64,000 nt of DNA from Anas platyrhynchos. Taxonomy: Eukaryota; Chordata; Aves; Anseriformes; Anatidae. Each line of letters starts with the position of its first letter. Positions within the stretch are counted from its first letter, which is position 1. The stretch is from contig NC_092605.1 in the NCBI RefSeq assembly GCF_047663525.1, positions 4,340,001 to 4,404,000 on the forward strand. The letters run 5' to 3'. The notes beneath the pieces are model-generated. The model was given only the letters and a program-made list of their open reading frames with translations, had not been told where the DNA came from and ran no database searches. The position numbers and the translations under genes are program-made. Positions 36,592-46,729 of this stretch are shown here, one piece after another.

Positions 36592-39500
36592 GTGGCTCTG
36601 GGTGCTGGCGGCCCCTGTGGGCAGGCGGGTGGTGGCACGGGGAATCCTTCTCTTTTAATAGACTTGCAGAAATGCCTTCCAACAGTTCCCGTGAAAGCAT
36701 TATTATTTATTACATGTACAGAGGCATAAATAGATCAAGTGAATGGGTTAGGGATGACTGGCAGAGTTAAAACTATTTTTTTAGGACTTAGCAGCTCTGC
36801 AGCAAAGCTGAGTTCTCTGTGTTTCTTCATTTCCGACAACAAAAAGACCTCTTGTTTTCAATGCCTGATCAGTTCGTGTCAGAAAACCTGCTCTGTTACT
36901 GGGAACATGGTTCAGAAACATGTTGTGCTTGGCAGGAGAGGTTGGTTTTCCTGGGGTTTGGAATGGTGATCATGTGTTTTGTCAGGGGAACGAAGCCGGC
37001 TATTTCAGACACTTACTGTAAATTTGAGAACATCTACAGAGATTCAATAAAAAATTAGAGAAGCTTCACATTCTTCATTTTTATCATGCAATTCACGTTT
37101 GGGGAAATCACCTTTTTTCATTACGTGAATGTAGTTCATGTGCAGTGGAGCTAAGGAACCAGGTGGCCTAGCAGCAGTACGGCAACAGAAATAAAAAAAT
37201 GCAAAAGCTTGAGAAGTGATGAAACTTCAACTGCAGTGACTGCAGTAATTTCCACTGGAGTGCAGTAGAGGTTTGCACTGTATTTTCCCTCATTTGGGCT
37301 GATTCTAAGGCAGTAAATATGCTTAAATTCATATACTGCATTGTGTTTACATACTAAGCTAATGGCTCTGCATAGGAAGGACAAAGATAAAGATTTCAGT
37401 CCCCTGTGTTGGGTTTACATGTGAGTTCTGTTCAGACATAACTAATAGTTCATATTTAAACTAAGATAATATTTAATATAATGCAGACAGGACAGCTAAA
37501 CTACACATTTGTTTGTAAACATGGCAAAAGGAAATAAAAGTTGTTTGCCTCTGAATTATGACCAAAAAATTAAGTCATTTTAGCTTAAAAAAAAATAATA
37601 AAAAAATAAAAGTATATTGTCATACACAAATCATCTCAAGTGAAATTTTCATTTGAATTATTGGAAATGACCCCTATGAAAATATTATTTTGTATTTCTC
37701 TTTAGCAGTTGTCCACTCAGAGAAAAACTGCAATTTCTCCATGTTTACCAGCTGTCTGCCATGGATTACTGTCTTTACTTGATGCTGGGGTGTTGAGGGG
37801 CAATGTCTTTCAGAATTTCTCTCTCCCTTTGTACCACAGTTCAACATTTGCCTCAGTTTGTATTGAGGAAGATGCTGAAAGTCTTTGGTGTGGGGGTTGC
37901 TGGCTTGTGTTTGTTATTTTTCTTTAAGTGAGCCTGAATAAATCTTGTAGGAAGAGTGCAGATATCCAAAGTAATTCCATTCTCCTCTCAGGACAAGGTT
38001 GGTAGGCCATATCTAATTGCAGTGGACTCTTAACCTAGACCTTACTGCATTATTCATGTGTAATACTGCATGACATGAGGACATCTGTAAACAACTGCAG
38101 ATGATTATAAGGCTAACAATACTGATCATCTTGAGTTGTTGCAAATGCTCTTTTGTTTATATGGTTTTATAGTTATTGTCATCATGCTTGGCAAATTGCA
38201 CAAATACATTAGCTCAAAAGACTTTCGTTTTGGCAGACAGCAAAAATGGGTCAAGGTGTCCGCTGACAGCCTTTAAGGGAAGGGGTCTCTAAGGATATAC
38301 TATTTTTATCCTCTTTCTATTAGCAAAATTGATAGATGTGGTTTTCTTTCAAATAGCTGGAGCAAGTCCATCAGTGAATGGGCAAGCTGCTGCTGCTAGG
38401 GTTGCAGTCAGACTGAGTACAGGGGGAAGAGAGTTTGTGCTCCATTTGTTCTGTTTGCGCTCCATTGTGCTCCATTTGTGCTCTTGTTTTATGTCTAGTA
38501 ACCTGGAAGTTTTCTACCATGGATAAATGAAATATTTAAAAATATGAACATTAGAAAAACTACCCAGGACAAGTTTCAACTGGTGTAAAGATGTATCCTG
38601 TGGGTAGTCTTACTATTCTGATCATGTTTTATTATGTGTACCTCACAGTCAGTGTGAGATCAGAAACTCAAGGTTGGATTAAAAATACAACAAGATAAGA
38701 AAGTATATCCTAGCTGCTTGCAGAAATATTAAGAAACCTCAATGGTCTGTCAATTTAGTAAACTAATCATGCATAAGAAATGGCACAAGAGACACAATAG
38801 TGTTGTCTGTGTTGCTTGAGAACAGTGACCATCTGTGGTGACAACTAGAGTAAAATACAATTCATAGACATGGGGAAAGAACTACCTGAGAAACAAAGCA
38901 GTTTTCTGGATAATAAAAGTTATATTGTGCATTCCTATAAGTATCAATTTATTTGAAAGTAAATTGATTTGTAATTTACCATTAGCCATTGAATCAGTTG
39001 GGGATGAGAAGAACTTAACTTGGGCTTTACCCAGAAGAAATTAGTTCTGTAGTCCTTTATGTCTTAAAGCACAACAGAAATCAAGCCAGAAGAAGATAAA
39101 GGATCATGGTTACAATAATCAAATGGCAGCAATACGTAGCTAAATGAGGAGTTGCATAGCCAAGAGCAACAAAGCAAGTCAGACTTCCCAGTCTGGTTAT
39201 GAGCAGCAAGAGGTGCATAGCACAGAACACAAGTCCAGACGAGAACTCACCAGGTGTCTGTTTGGAGTGGTACAGATACAGGCTTTTATCTGAGATCTTC
39301 CTAAAGCTTGGGCCAAAATGTAAAAGCCAAGAGCTATGTTTAAATTCTCCTGAAGTTTGGAGACATTCACAGTCAGCCTGTTGCCTCAGGCCCATTTAAA
39401 AAATTCTCTACTAGTTTTAAGTAAAGGGTGAATGGCTTGAGCACAGTAATGGCATTTCTCATACATTCACTCTCTAAATTGAAGAATGAAGATTTTTCTT

Positions 39501-40540
39501 TCTCTTCCCATGATCTCTCCACTTTTAGAAGATTATTTATTTAGACTGTCTCAGACCTCGCTTTTTAGGTGAACATGTAATTTCAATCTACTCAGTAATT
39601 TTGGTAGAATTTCTAGCTATAGCAAAAAGAAGCTATATTAAACATAACAAGTAAGTATACTTCTGTGGTGGTTTATGTACTATATAATGTACAACATGTT
39701 CTGCTAATCATGGATTAATCTCAAACGTGACAAAGATGACCCTTATTTAATGAGGTTAAAAGACTTGGCAAAGATCACATGGCAGGCCTATGGTAAAGCT
39801 GCAGACAGCTCTTGCCCACCTTACGGCAAGTCCTAAGCTTTAATCATTAAATAGCATGGTTTTAGGAAGGCTATAAATAGATGTCCTATTGCTGCTTTTG
39901 ACTAAATATTTTTCTAAACGTCCTGTTTCTGGGGGCATTTTTCTATTTATAAATTCCGGTTTTGCCTTTGTGAGGATCATACATTAGGGTGTGCATTAGT
40001 AATGTGAAATATCTGAAATAAAGGTGTATTGGAGCAATGGAGTATACCTGCTAGAATTTCTGAGTATTCTCCTGATAAAGCTGAACTTACTCCTGTTAAG
40101 TGGCAGCTCAGTCCTGCCCAGAAGGAAGGGGAGCCCACATTGATTTGCTTTCAGGAAGATCCAAGGAGTAAAGCCCAGGAAATTCATCCCAGTTTCAGAA
40201 ACAAGAACAGGACAAGAATGGGTTTCCTCTCGGCAGCACATGCACCGTGAAGATTAGGGTGTTGCAGATGTTTTATCCTCACATCTGTCAAAGGGCGTAA
40301 AACCCTCAAGAAGAAACAGGTAAGTGGTGAAGGGGGGTTTGCCTCTGAGAGCTGATATGTAAAATGTGATGCCTTCTTTAGAGGAGAAACATAAAGGAAA
40401 AGAGACACTGCAATAGCGAGGCTTATTGAAATAATTCCGTGCATGGTTTGTAATGCAAAAAAACGGAATTGAGCTGCAAAGAATCAATGCTCAACAAAGC
40501 ATTTCCCTTGCACCCCACTTTAAAAAACCCGAAAAGCAGC

Positions 40541-40831
40541 AAGCAGGCAGATGACGGCACCACCCCGTCCCCAAAAACACTCCGGGTTTCATAGGAACCG
40601 CGTGGGGATGTCCGCGGGTGAAGGGTCACGGCGGGCCAGGCCACCGGCGGGGGATGACACGGGAAGGCGACACCAAATCCCCTGAGCGGATCAGGGCCCG
40701 GGGGCAGGCCTAAGGAGGCCCCGGGAAGGGTTAAGGGGCAGCCCGGCAGCGGCGTGGCCCCCGGGGGCGGCTCGGGGCTAAGCCGGGCTCGGCCGGGAGC
40801 GGCCGCCGAGGGAGCGCCGGGGCCGGAGCAG
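40541..40831 (+). promoter_or_regulatory. NME1: NME1 promoter and probable non-coding first exon (CpG island)
   Basis: GC-rich and CpG-rich block upstream of the coding exons. A plausible donor GAGCAG|GTGGGA follows 40831, and the first coding exon begins with an acceptor (TTGCTAG) just 4 bases before the ATG, so a non-coding first exon is required. No TATA box was seen. The start of the exon and the exact donor are inferred. Confidence 0.55.
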
Positions 40832-40970
40832 GTGGGACGGGGCGGGGGGAACGGGGGGCGAGGGGGATAACGGGGGGCGAAAAGGGGATGAGGGGGACAT
40901 GGCCCGGCCGGGAACCCCTCCGCTCACACGGGGACGGGGCGGTGCGAGGGGGCAGCCCGCAGCAGGCTGA

Positions 40971-41132
40971 CTGTGTGAGTGTGCACGGGGGGTGAGTGTG
41001 CAAGGGGGTGTGCTTGAGCACGGGGGGGGGTGTGCACAAGCGTGCAAGTGCACTTGCGTGTGAGAGCACTTGTGTGTGCACGCATTGTGAGTGTGCACAG
41101 GTGTGTGGCTGCACTTGTGTGTGCACATGCTG
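40971..41132 (+). repeat. GT-rich degenerate minisatellite
   Basis: Imperfect purine-pyrimidine alternating repeat built from GTGTGCAC, GTGTGAGTGTGCA and GCACTTGTGTGTGCAC words in the presumed NME1 intron 1. Such sequence can adopt Z-DNA. It accounts for the long cysteine-rich and Thr/His-rich open frames read on both strands here. Confidence 0.85.
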
Positions 41133-41547
41133 TACTTGCAGCAAACCGTGTGCCAAAAAAAATAGAGATGTTTATAGATTAAAATGTTTATGGATTTATT
41201 CAACCTACTTTGTCCTAAATTGCCGGCGGCAGCCCCTCACTGCACCAGCAGTAGAGCTCTTCACTTTGGTTCCATTTAGAGCTTTTCTGAATTTAATATT
41301 TGCTAATTGCTTAGTTCTGTATCTGGCAAACCATTATTGTTTTAAGGTTACATTTGTAGCGCTTGTAAAAACCCTGGTGGGGAGTGATTGATTTATCAAA
41401 TCAGCGCAGATCATGGGGTGACAGCCTGCAGACACAGCCAATGCAGTCATTACAATAGCATAGCTGATGGCACACACGACTCGGGGCTGGGATCACACTT
41501 GCCTGCTGGTCCTGGAATAACAACTCTTGTTCTTCCTTGCTAGGACG

Positions 41548-41676
41548 ATGGCTGCTGTTGCAGAGCGCACCTTCATCGCCATCAAGCCTGACGGGGTCCA
41601 GCGGGGACTGGTGGGAGAGATCATCAAGCGGTTTGAGCAAAAAGGATTCAAACTGGTGGCCATGAAACTGATACAC
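41548..41676 (+). CDS. NME1: NME1 first coding exon
   Basis: The acceptor TTGCTAG ends at 41543, leaving GACG before ATG at 41548. The exon encodes [20 protein letters not shown] then [20 protein letters not shown] and LIH, ending in phase 0 at a GTAAGC donor. K13 is the substrate-binding lysine. Confidence 0.95.
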
Positions 41677-43635
41677 GTAAGCTGTCTTTAACTTGCACAT
41701 CTCCTTTTCATAGAAACAGCAACCTAAAAATAAAGTAGCAGACAATAATGAGAAATTGACCATTCAGAAAATTTAAACCTGGACTTTTGGTAAGTCTTTG
41801 GCTATTTTGGAGAAGTTCCAATTCGCAGCTCTGGCTAAATGCTTTAGACATGCTAAGTATGCTAATTTTAGTAACTTGATGTCCTTAGCCCGAAGAGAAT
41901 ATTCTTTTAGGTGCATCCTATGCCTAATAACTATCTCTGGATATCTTCAACAAATACCAGTTCACATACCCGTGTTAGCAACAGATCTTTTTTGAGTTCA
42001 GGTGTGGTTAAAACAAACAGCTCAAATTCATGTTTACTATAACTACTTACAGGAAGTTGCTAGAAATGATGAATTTTGAGGTGTAGGCATGTTTTAGGAT
42101 TGATAGTGCTCTGCAGTTAATCTCTTTGATTTCAGTACGCTCTTAAGTTCGTAGAAGAAGCTTTTTGTTTGGTTGTTTTTTAATGCAGGCCTCTGAAGAC
42201 CTTCTGAGAGAACACTACATTGATCTAAAAGACCGTCCATTCTATGATGGTCTGGTGCAGTACATGCACTCTGGACCTGTTGTAGCTATGGTGAGTTCTT
42301 AAAAACAAAGCTTAGCTAAGAAAAATACACTGTTTAGTTGTCTTACCTGTAAATAAGCTTGTGGTACCTAATGAGTACTAGTTTACCTTTGAAAGGATTC
42401 AAATAATCAAATAATATAGTTTGGAAGATGTACTTCTGACTTGGTTTTTCTATGTATCTTTTTATCACAGTCTTTCTCTCCTTTGATCCTTTGAGTCAGT
42501 ATGTTGAGGAATAGGGCAGGGGAAAAGGGAGAGCTTAAGCTGAAACTTTGATAAACAGTAAACCTGCACCCAAAAAACACACCGTGGAATGCCATGTATT
42601 AATCAAGCTGAGAAGTGATGATGAAATATTTTTACAGTACTCTCACGTTCAAGTAACTTTGAAAATCTTGTTTAGTCTAATTTAATTAGAAGGAATTTTC
42701 CTTTTTTTTTTTAATTTTTTCCTTTAACAGTGTGTTGGTTGAATAGTTGAGCTGGAGGTTTAGATCTTCAACGAGCAGAGAACTTTGGAAGGCTGTTTAC
42801 TGTACTGAGATTTAAAATAGTTCTCTTCCCATCCTTGGGGAGGAAAGGTACGTTGCAGATGGGCGGGGAAGGGCAGAACTGCACTAAACGCTTCAAGAAT
42901 TTGACAGAGAAATTGGAAATAAAATATGACTCCCTATTAGGAATATAGGGATGGTGACTTGTGTTATGATGGACAGCACTGAATAATTCTGGAAGGTGTA
43001 ATTAATTCTTGCTACTTTGTCTACTGCAATATAATCTCAATGGATTTTTTTTTTTTTTTTTTTTTTACTAAGGTGTGGGAAGGTCTTAATGTGGTTAAAA
43101 CTGGAAGGGTGATGCTGGGGGAAACTAATCCAGTGGATTCAAAGCCTGGCACTATTCGTGGTGACCTCTGTGTTCAAGTTGGAAGGTATATTTTGAAAGT
43201 ACTGATTTAAACTGAAGCCCCTAAAGCTCCAATGGTATGTCGTGATACACATAGGAAGAGTGCTCCAGCCTTCTTCATTTTACGCGTGGAGCTGCCTTCC
43301 CCAGGATAATGTAACTGGATCTAAAGGTGGAAGTGGAATTGCAGTCTTCTCTTTGACAAAAATGATGAGCAAAGCTGTCATGGCCCACTCCATGCCTATA
43401 ACTACTTTACAGTTCCTCACGACTTCTCTCTGTAATGGTGACCACTTCAAAATGAAGTTGACTTTGCTTTGCACTTGACGATTGTATTAATTTTATATCC
43501 ACCTCTTCTTTTTGTAGGAACATCATTCATGGAAGTGATTCTGTAGAAAGTGCTGAGACAGAGATCAATCTGTGGTTCACTCCTGAAGAACTGGTTGATT
43601 ACAGAAGCTGTGCTCATGAATGGATCTATGAGTAG
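41548..43635 (+). CDS. NME1: NME1-type nucleoside diphosphate kinase (153 aa)
   Basis: Transfers the gamma-phosphate between nucleoside triphosphates and diphosphates through a phosphohistidine; a cytosolic hexamer in vertebrates. Coding exons 41548-41676, 42189-42290, 43073-43185 and 43518-43635 (129, 102, 113 and 118 bp) encode [16 protein letters not shown] to SCAHEWIYE. Catalytic residues, one higher than human numbering, are all present: K13, Y53, R89, T95, R106, N116, H119 (in NIIHGSD) and E130. The Kpn-loop proline is P97. Assignment as NME1 rather than NME2 rests on H70 (YMHSGP), T136 (LWFTPEE) and K35 (FKLV), where NME2 has N, K and R, and on position as the upstream gene. Length is one residue over human NME1. 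Confidence 0.95.
42189..42290 (+). CDS. NME1: NME1 second coding exon
   Basis: Encodes [18 protein letters not shown] then [16 protein letters not shown] between an ATGCAG acceptor and a GTGAGT donor, in phase 0 on both sides. It includes Y53 of the nucleotide-binding site and H70, the NME1-type residue. Confidence 0.96.
43073..43185 (+). CDS. NME1: NME1 third coding exon (Kpn loop)
   Basis: Encodes [19 protein letters not shown], then [18 protein letters not shown] plus two bases of Arg. The acceptor is preceded by a T22 tract (43045-43066). V98 and L109 replace the Ala and Phe of the mammalian paralogs next to the Kpn loop. Confidence 0.95.
43518..43635 (+). CDS. NME1: NME1 last coding exon
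   Basis: Encodes (R)[38 protein letters not shown] and TAG at 43633-43635. It contains the phosphorylated active-site histidine. The acceptor is TTTGTAG. Confidence 0.96.
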
Positions 43636-44513
43636 AACTGAGCCTATACCTTTTGATATCCTTACTATCTGTAATCAGTTGTTATCAGTTATTTTAAAGT
43701 CCTTCATATCAACTAGTAGAAACCATTTTCAGAAACCTGTGGTATTCACTGTTGTGAATATTAAATATAATCAGTGTTTGTTGCTGTTTTGGTTAAAAAG
43801 CTATCAATTTATGGATAGGATTGTATTTTTAAAAACTTTTTAGCTACCTATGGGAGTGAGAGAGGTGAGATTCAAACACAGAGAAGCAAAACATTCCTTG
43901 TTAATAATACAGAACATGTATTTTCCTGAAGTACTCCCCAAAGTCAAAGAGGAGGTTTTAGTAAATAGAAGCTAATGCAAATCTCTCAGTGTTAAAGGTG
44001 CATCATTTTGTTAAAATGTTAGTGGTCAAACAAGTGGTATGTAAATATATTGTGTGCTCAGATGTTGAGGGTTGAACTTGATATCAAATCAAGTGAATCC
44101 TCATGCCTAAAGGGGGTGCAGAAAAACGCTTTATTTCTCTTTCCAAAAGGTGCTGTGCCTGTACACAGAGCATGATAAAATAACTTCTCTACATTGACAT
44201 GGTTTCATTTTTTTCTGCACGATTTATTTAGCATTTTAAGGAAGGATTAATAGGCCAGGCTTTTTGAAATGCTCTTTTATGTGAAAAGAAGATTAATGTG
44301 AGAATGGATGAGCGTGATCCATTTTCAGTCACTGTACTGTAGCGGTCCTCTAACATTGCATAGAGGAACAATGGAGTGATGTTTGCTGTACTGACCACAG
44401 AGCTGATAATTTAGCTTCATTTGTACTTCTACATCCGTACTTCCTTAATAGCTGGAACTCCAAAGCAAGGAGCAAGGTGATTTTGGATAAGATACTTAAT
44501 AAGTGGCTCCAGC

Positions 44514-44535
44514 ATTATTTATTTATTTATTTAAT
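44514..44535 (+). promoter_or_regulatory. NME1: AU-rich element in the presumed NME1 3' UTR
   Basis: ATTATTTATTTATTTATTTA followed by AT: three overlapping ATTTA pentamers and TTATTTATT nonamers. This is the class of element bound by mRNA-decay and stability factors (TTP, AUF1, HuR). Confidence 0.6.
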
Positions 44536-44868
44536 CATGTCAACAAATACATTTGTAATAATGCTAAACCTATTTCAGTAGAGGCATCTGCTTCCATCAC
44601 AGGAAACAGCCTCTTGCTGAAATATTTTGCAACAAACACTCAACAGAGGTTTGGGATGTAGGAACAAAAAGTGCACTGGAGTCAATGTAATGTATTTCCT
44701 TGTAACACTGTATTCATTAAAAGCAGGAGTTTTGTGAAACTACTTGTTCAAACTCCCATATTTTTGCCTACAGTGAGTTGTTGTTTCAAAGAGTAAACTG
44801 CAATGAATATTGAATTTGATGCTTATGATACGTTATGAAGGTAACCAACTCCTAATGAGATGCTCCAA

Positions 44869-44874
44869 AATAAA
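44869..44874 (+). terminator. NME1: Candidate polyadenylation signal AATAAA (NME1)
   Basis: Canonical hexamer about 1.23 kb after the NME1 stop, followed within about 25-40 bp by a T/G-containing stretch (TTTGCTGTTTCTTAAG, GGTTTGTTCA). Confidence 0.5.
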
Positions 44875-44895
44875 ATATTTGCTGTTTCTTAAGTT

Positions 44896-45870
44896 AAACA
44901 AAAGGTTTGTTCATTATATTGCCTTAGGGCTAATTAATGAGTCTAAGGAGAGGGAACAAATTCCCTACCTACCAAACTGCAGATGATGTTTGTAGCCTGT
45001 TTCCTAAAAATAGTCAGTGCTACAGAAGGCAAATAATTAAGTTAAAGGTTGTTAGAACAAAGGGAACACATAACAAACCTGTGCACTGGATGAGTAGTAT
45101 TCCTGAGTTCCACTTTTGCCTGAAGGATTATGTTTCTTTCTCTTGATTGCTTACTACAAAACAGAAATTTGGGAAGAAATGTGGTTCACGTGGAGGTGAG
45201 GGGGGTTGTCAGAAAGATACTGATTAGTGTCTAATGCATTTAGACTGAGAGGAGGTGGAAGTTGGCCACCTCTTGGAAGAAATGCAGTATTCCTCTTGCA
45301 CATCTGAGCTGCCTGACTCAGCGTTTCCAGTTTCACTAATTTAAGTTGCCTGTCAATAGGAGACTGCGTACGTACTGCGGAGGGTATTGCTTTCATGTTA
45401 CAGCCACAGTGCTGGTATTGAATTATAACTAGTTCAGGAAGAAAAAACGTAGCTTGTAAATTATATCAGCTAGTAAGCACTTTAAAAAATAATAAAATTT
45501 TTCTTTATTCTCATTAAGGTGCAGGTTCGGGAACTGTTAAGTTTTACATGTATGTTTTGACACTTTTCAGCTTCACCTTCTGATATCCTAGCCAAAGAAA
45601 TATCCCAGGCAACTTCCCCGGCTTCCAGCTACCACATCTCTCTTCTGGGGGACACAACACCCAGCCGGCCTGAGGCGTGCTGCTTCTGCTGAGCTAATTC
45701 GGCCACCACCTGATAAGAGACAGCGGGGCTGTCTGAGAAAATAGCCAAGCAAGGCCTCCTAGTAAAGAAAAGATTTAGCACGGCTCAACATCCTTAATCG
45801 TCTCACTTTTCACTGTGAAAAACGCGTTTTGATGCCTGGCGTTAGCCGCTGTTTACCAAGCGTTCAGTTT
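44896..45870. other. NME1-NME2 intergenic spacer
   Basis: About 1 kb, AT-rich to 45580 and then rising in GC toward the NME2 CpG island. Short open frames only; no gene recognised. Confidence 0.6.
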
Positions 45871-46277
45871 ACAGCCCCGTGCTCGGGTCTGCACCCCTGT
45901 GGGGGGAGAACGGGGGCAGGAGGAGCAGGGAACGGGAGCCTTGAGGGGCTTCGAGGGCAGCTGTGGAGGAGGCCGGGTGCCTCCGGCTGCCACAGCGAGG
46001 CCCCAACAGCTGCCTCCCTCCCGGGCGGGCCGCCAGGCACTGAGGCAGCGCGGCCACCGCGAGGCCCGGCGGCTGCCCGGCTTCCCCTCAGCGGCCCGGC
46101 CCGGCTTCCCCTCAGCGAGCAGGGGCTGGCGGCAGCAGGCGGGAGGCGCAGACGAGCCCCCAGCCCCGCCGGGCCCGCCCCTAAGCGCCGCGGGGCGGCC
46201 GTGAGGAGAGGAGGAGCCGCCCGCCCGCCTCCTCCTCCTCTTCCTGCGGCGGCTGCGGAGCGGGAGGCTGCGGCGAG
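45871..46277 (+). promoter_or_regulatory. NME2: NME2 promoter and probable non-coding first exon (CpG island)
   Basis: Dense CpG region, with a good donor GGCGAG|GTAGGC after 46277. The coding exon again starts 4 bases before the ATG, mirroring NME1, so a non-coding first exon ending at 46277 is likely. Long open frames on both strands here reflect GC content rather than protein. The transcription start is unknown. Confidence 0.6.
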
Positions 46278-46438
46278 GTAGGCGGTGGCCGGGCCCTCCG
46301 GCAGGCGAGGCCGGAGGGAGAGCGGGATGCGCCGCGCCGGCACCCGGAGCCTCACAGGGGGGTCGGGGGGAGTCGTCTCGCTTCAGCCCCGGTGGCTGCG
46401 GAGGGGAAGGGGATGAGGGACGGGAACGGGCCCGGCGC

Positions 46439-46444
46439 CACGTG
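46439..46444. promoter_or_regulatory. E-box CACGTG in NME2 intron 1
   Basis: Canonical MYC/MAX/USF hexamer in the context GCGCCACGTGGGC, about 160 bp downstream of the proposed exon 1 donor and inside the CpG island. Confidence 0.5.
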
Positions 46445-46600
46445 GGCCCGGGCGGGGCGGGCAGGGCGCCGCCATGGACGTGGGGCTGCCGGCTGCCGGC
46501 CGACCTTGAGCCGCCCCTCGGCACGGGGAGCTGTGTGAATACGCGTGTGTGGGGGTGTAAATGGGGGTGTAAGTGGGGTGTATTCGTGTCCCGCAGCACC

Positions 46601-46729
46601 ATGGCTGCCAACTGCGAGCGCACCTTCATCGCCATCAAGCCCGACGGCGTCCAGCGGGGGCTGGTGGGGGAGATCATCAAGCGCTTCGAGCAGAAGGGGT
46701 TCCGCCTGGTCGCCATGAAGTTCGTGCAC
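46601..46729 (+). CDS. NME2: NME2 first coding exon
   Basis: Acceptor CCCGCAG then CACC and ATG at 46601, a strong start context. Encodes [40 protein letters not shown] and FVH, ending in phase 0 at GTAAGT. GC is much higher than in the later exons because it lies at the edge of the CpG island. Confidence 0.96.

Larger units (their letters stand above)
35911..40540. other. Intergenic spacer SPAG9-NME1
   Basis: About 4.6 kb between the two CpG promoters, which fire in opposite directions. The first 0.7 kb is a degenerate tandem array with telomere-like words (36005-36591). The remainder is AT-rich, with short open frames that lack recognisable products or splice structure. Confidence 0.6.
43636..44895 (+). 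other. NME1: NME1 3' UTR (presumed)
   Basis: AT-rich sequence after the stop, ending at the AATAAA at 44869-44874 if that signal is used. It contains overlapping ATTTA pentamers at 44514-44535. The end is inferred; an earlier weaker signal could give a shorter transcript. Confidence 0.5.

Noticed and set aside
40731..41203. Two 141-codon minus-strand open frames and a Cys-rich plus-strand frame (40996-41391)
   Set aside because: They arise from the GT-rich minisatellite and adjacent CpG island (His/Thr/Cys repeats) and have no splice or family support.
41401..41763. 120-codon minus-strand frame opposite NME1, with a similar frame opposite NME2 (46352-46729)
   Set aside because: Their resemblance to each other is only the reverse complement of the paralogous first coding exons.
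42608..42680. GTGATGATGA resembling a C box of a box C/D snoRNA in NME1 intron 2
   Set aside because: No matching CTGA D box and terminal stem at proper spacing.
45853..46716. 287-codon open frame on the minus strand across the NME2 CpG island
   Set aside because: Low-complexity Pro/Arg/Ala composition, antisense to the NME2 promoter and first coding exon, no domain. Explained by GC content lacking stop codons.
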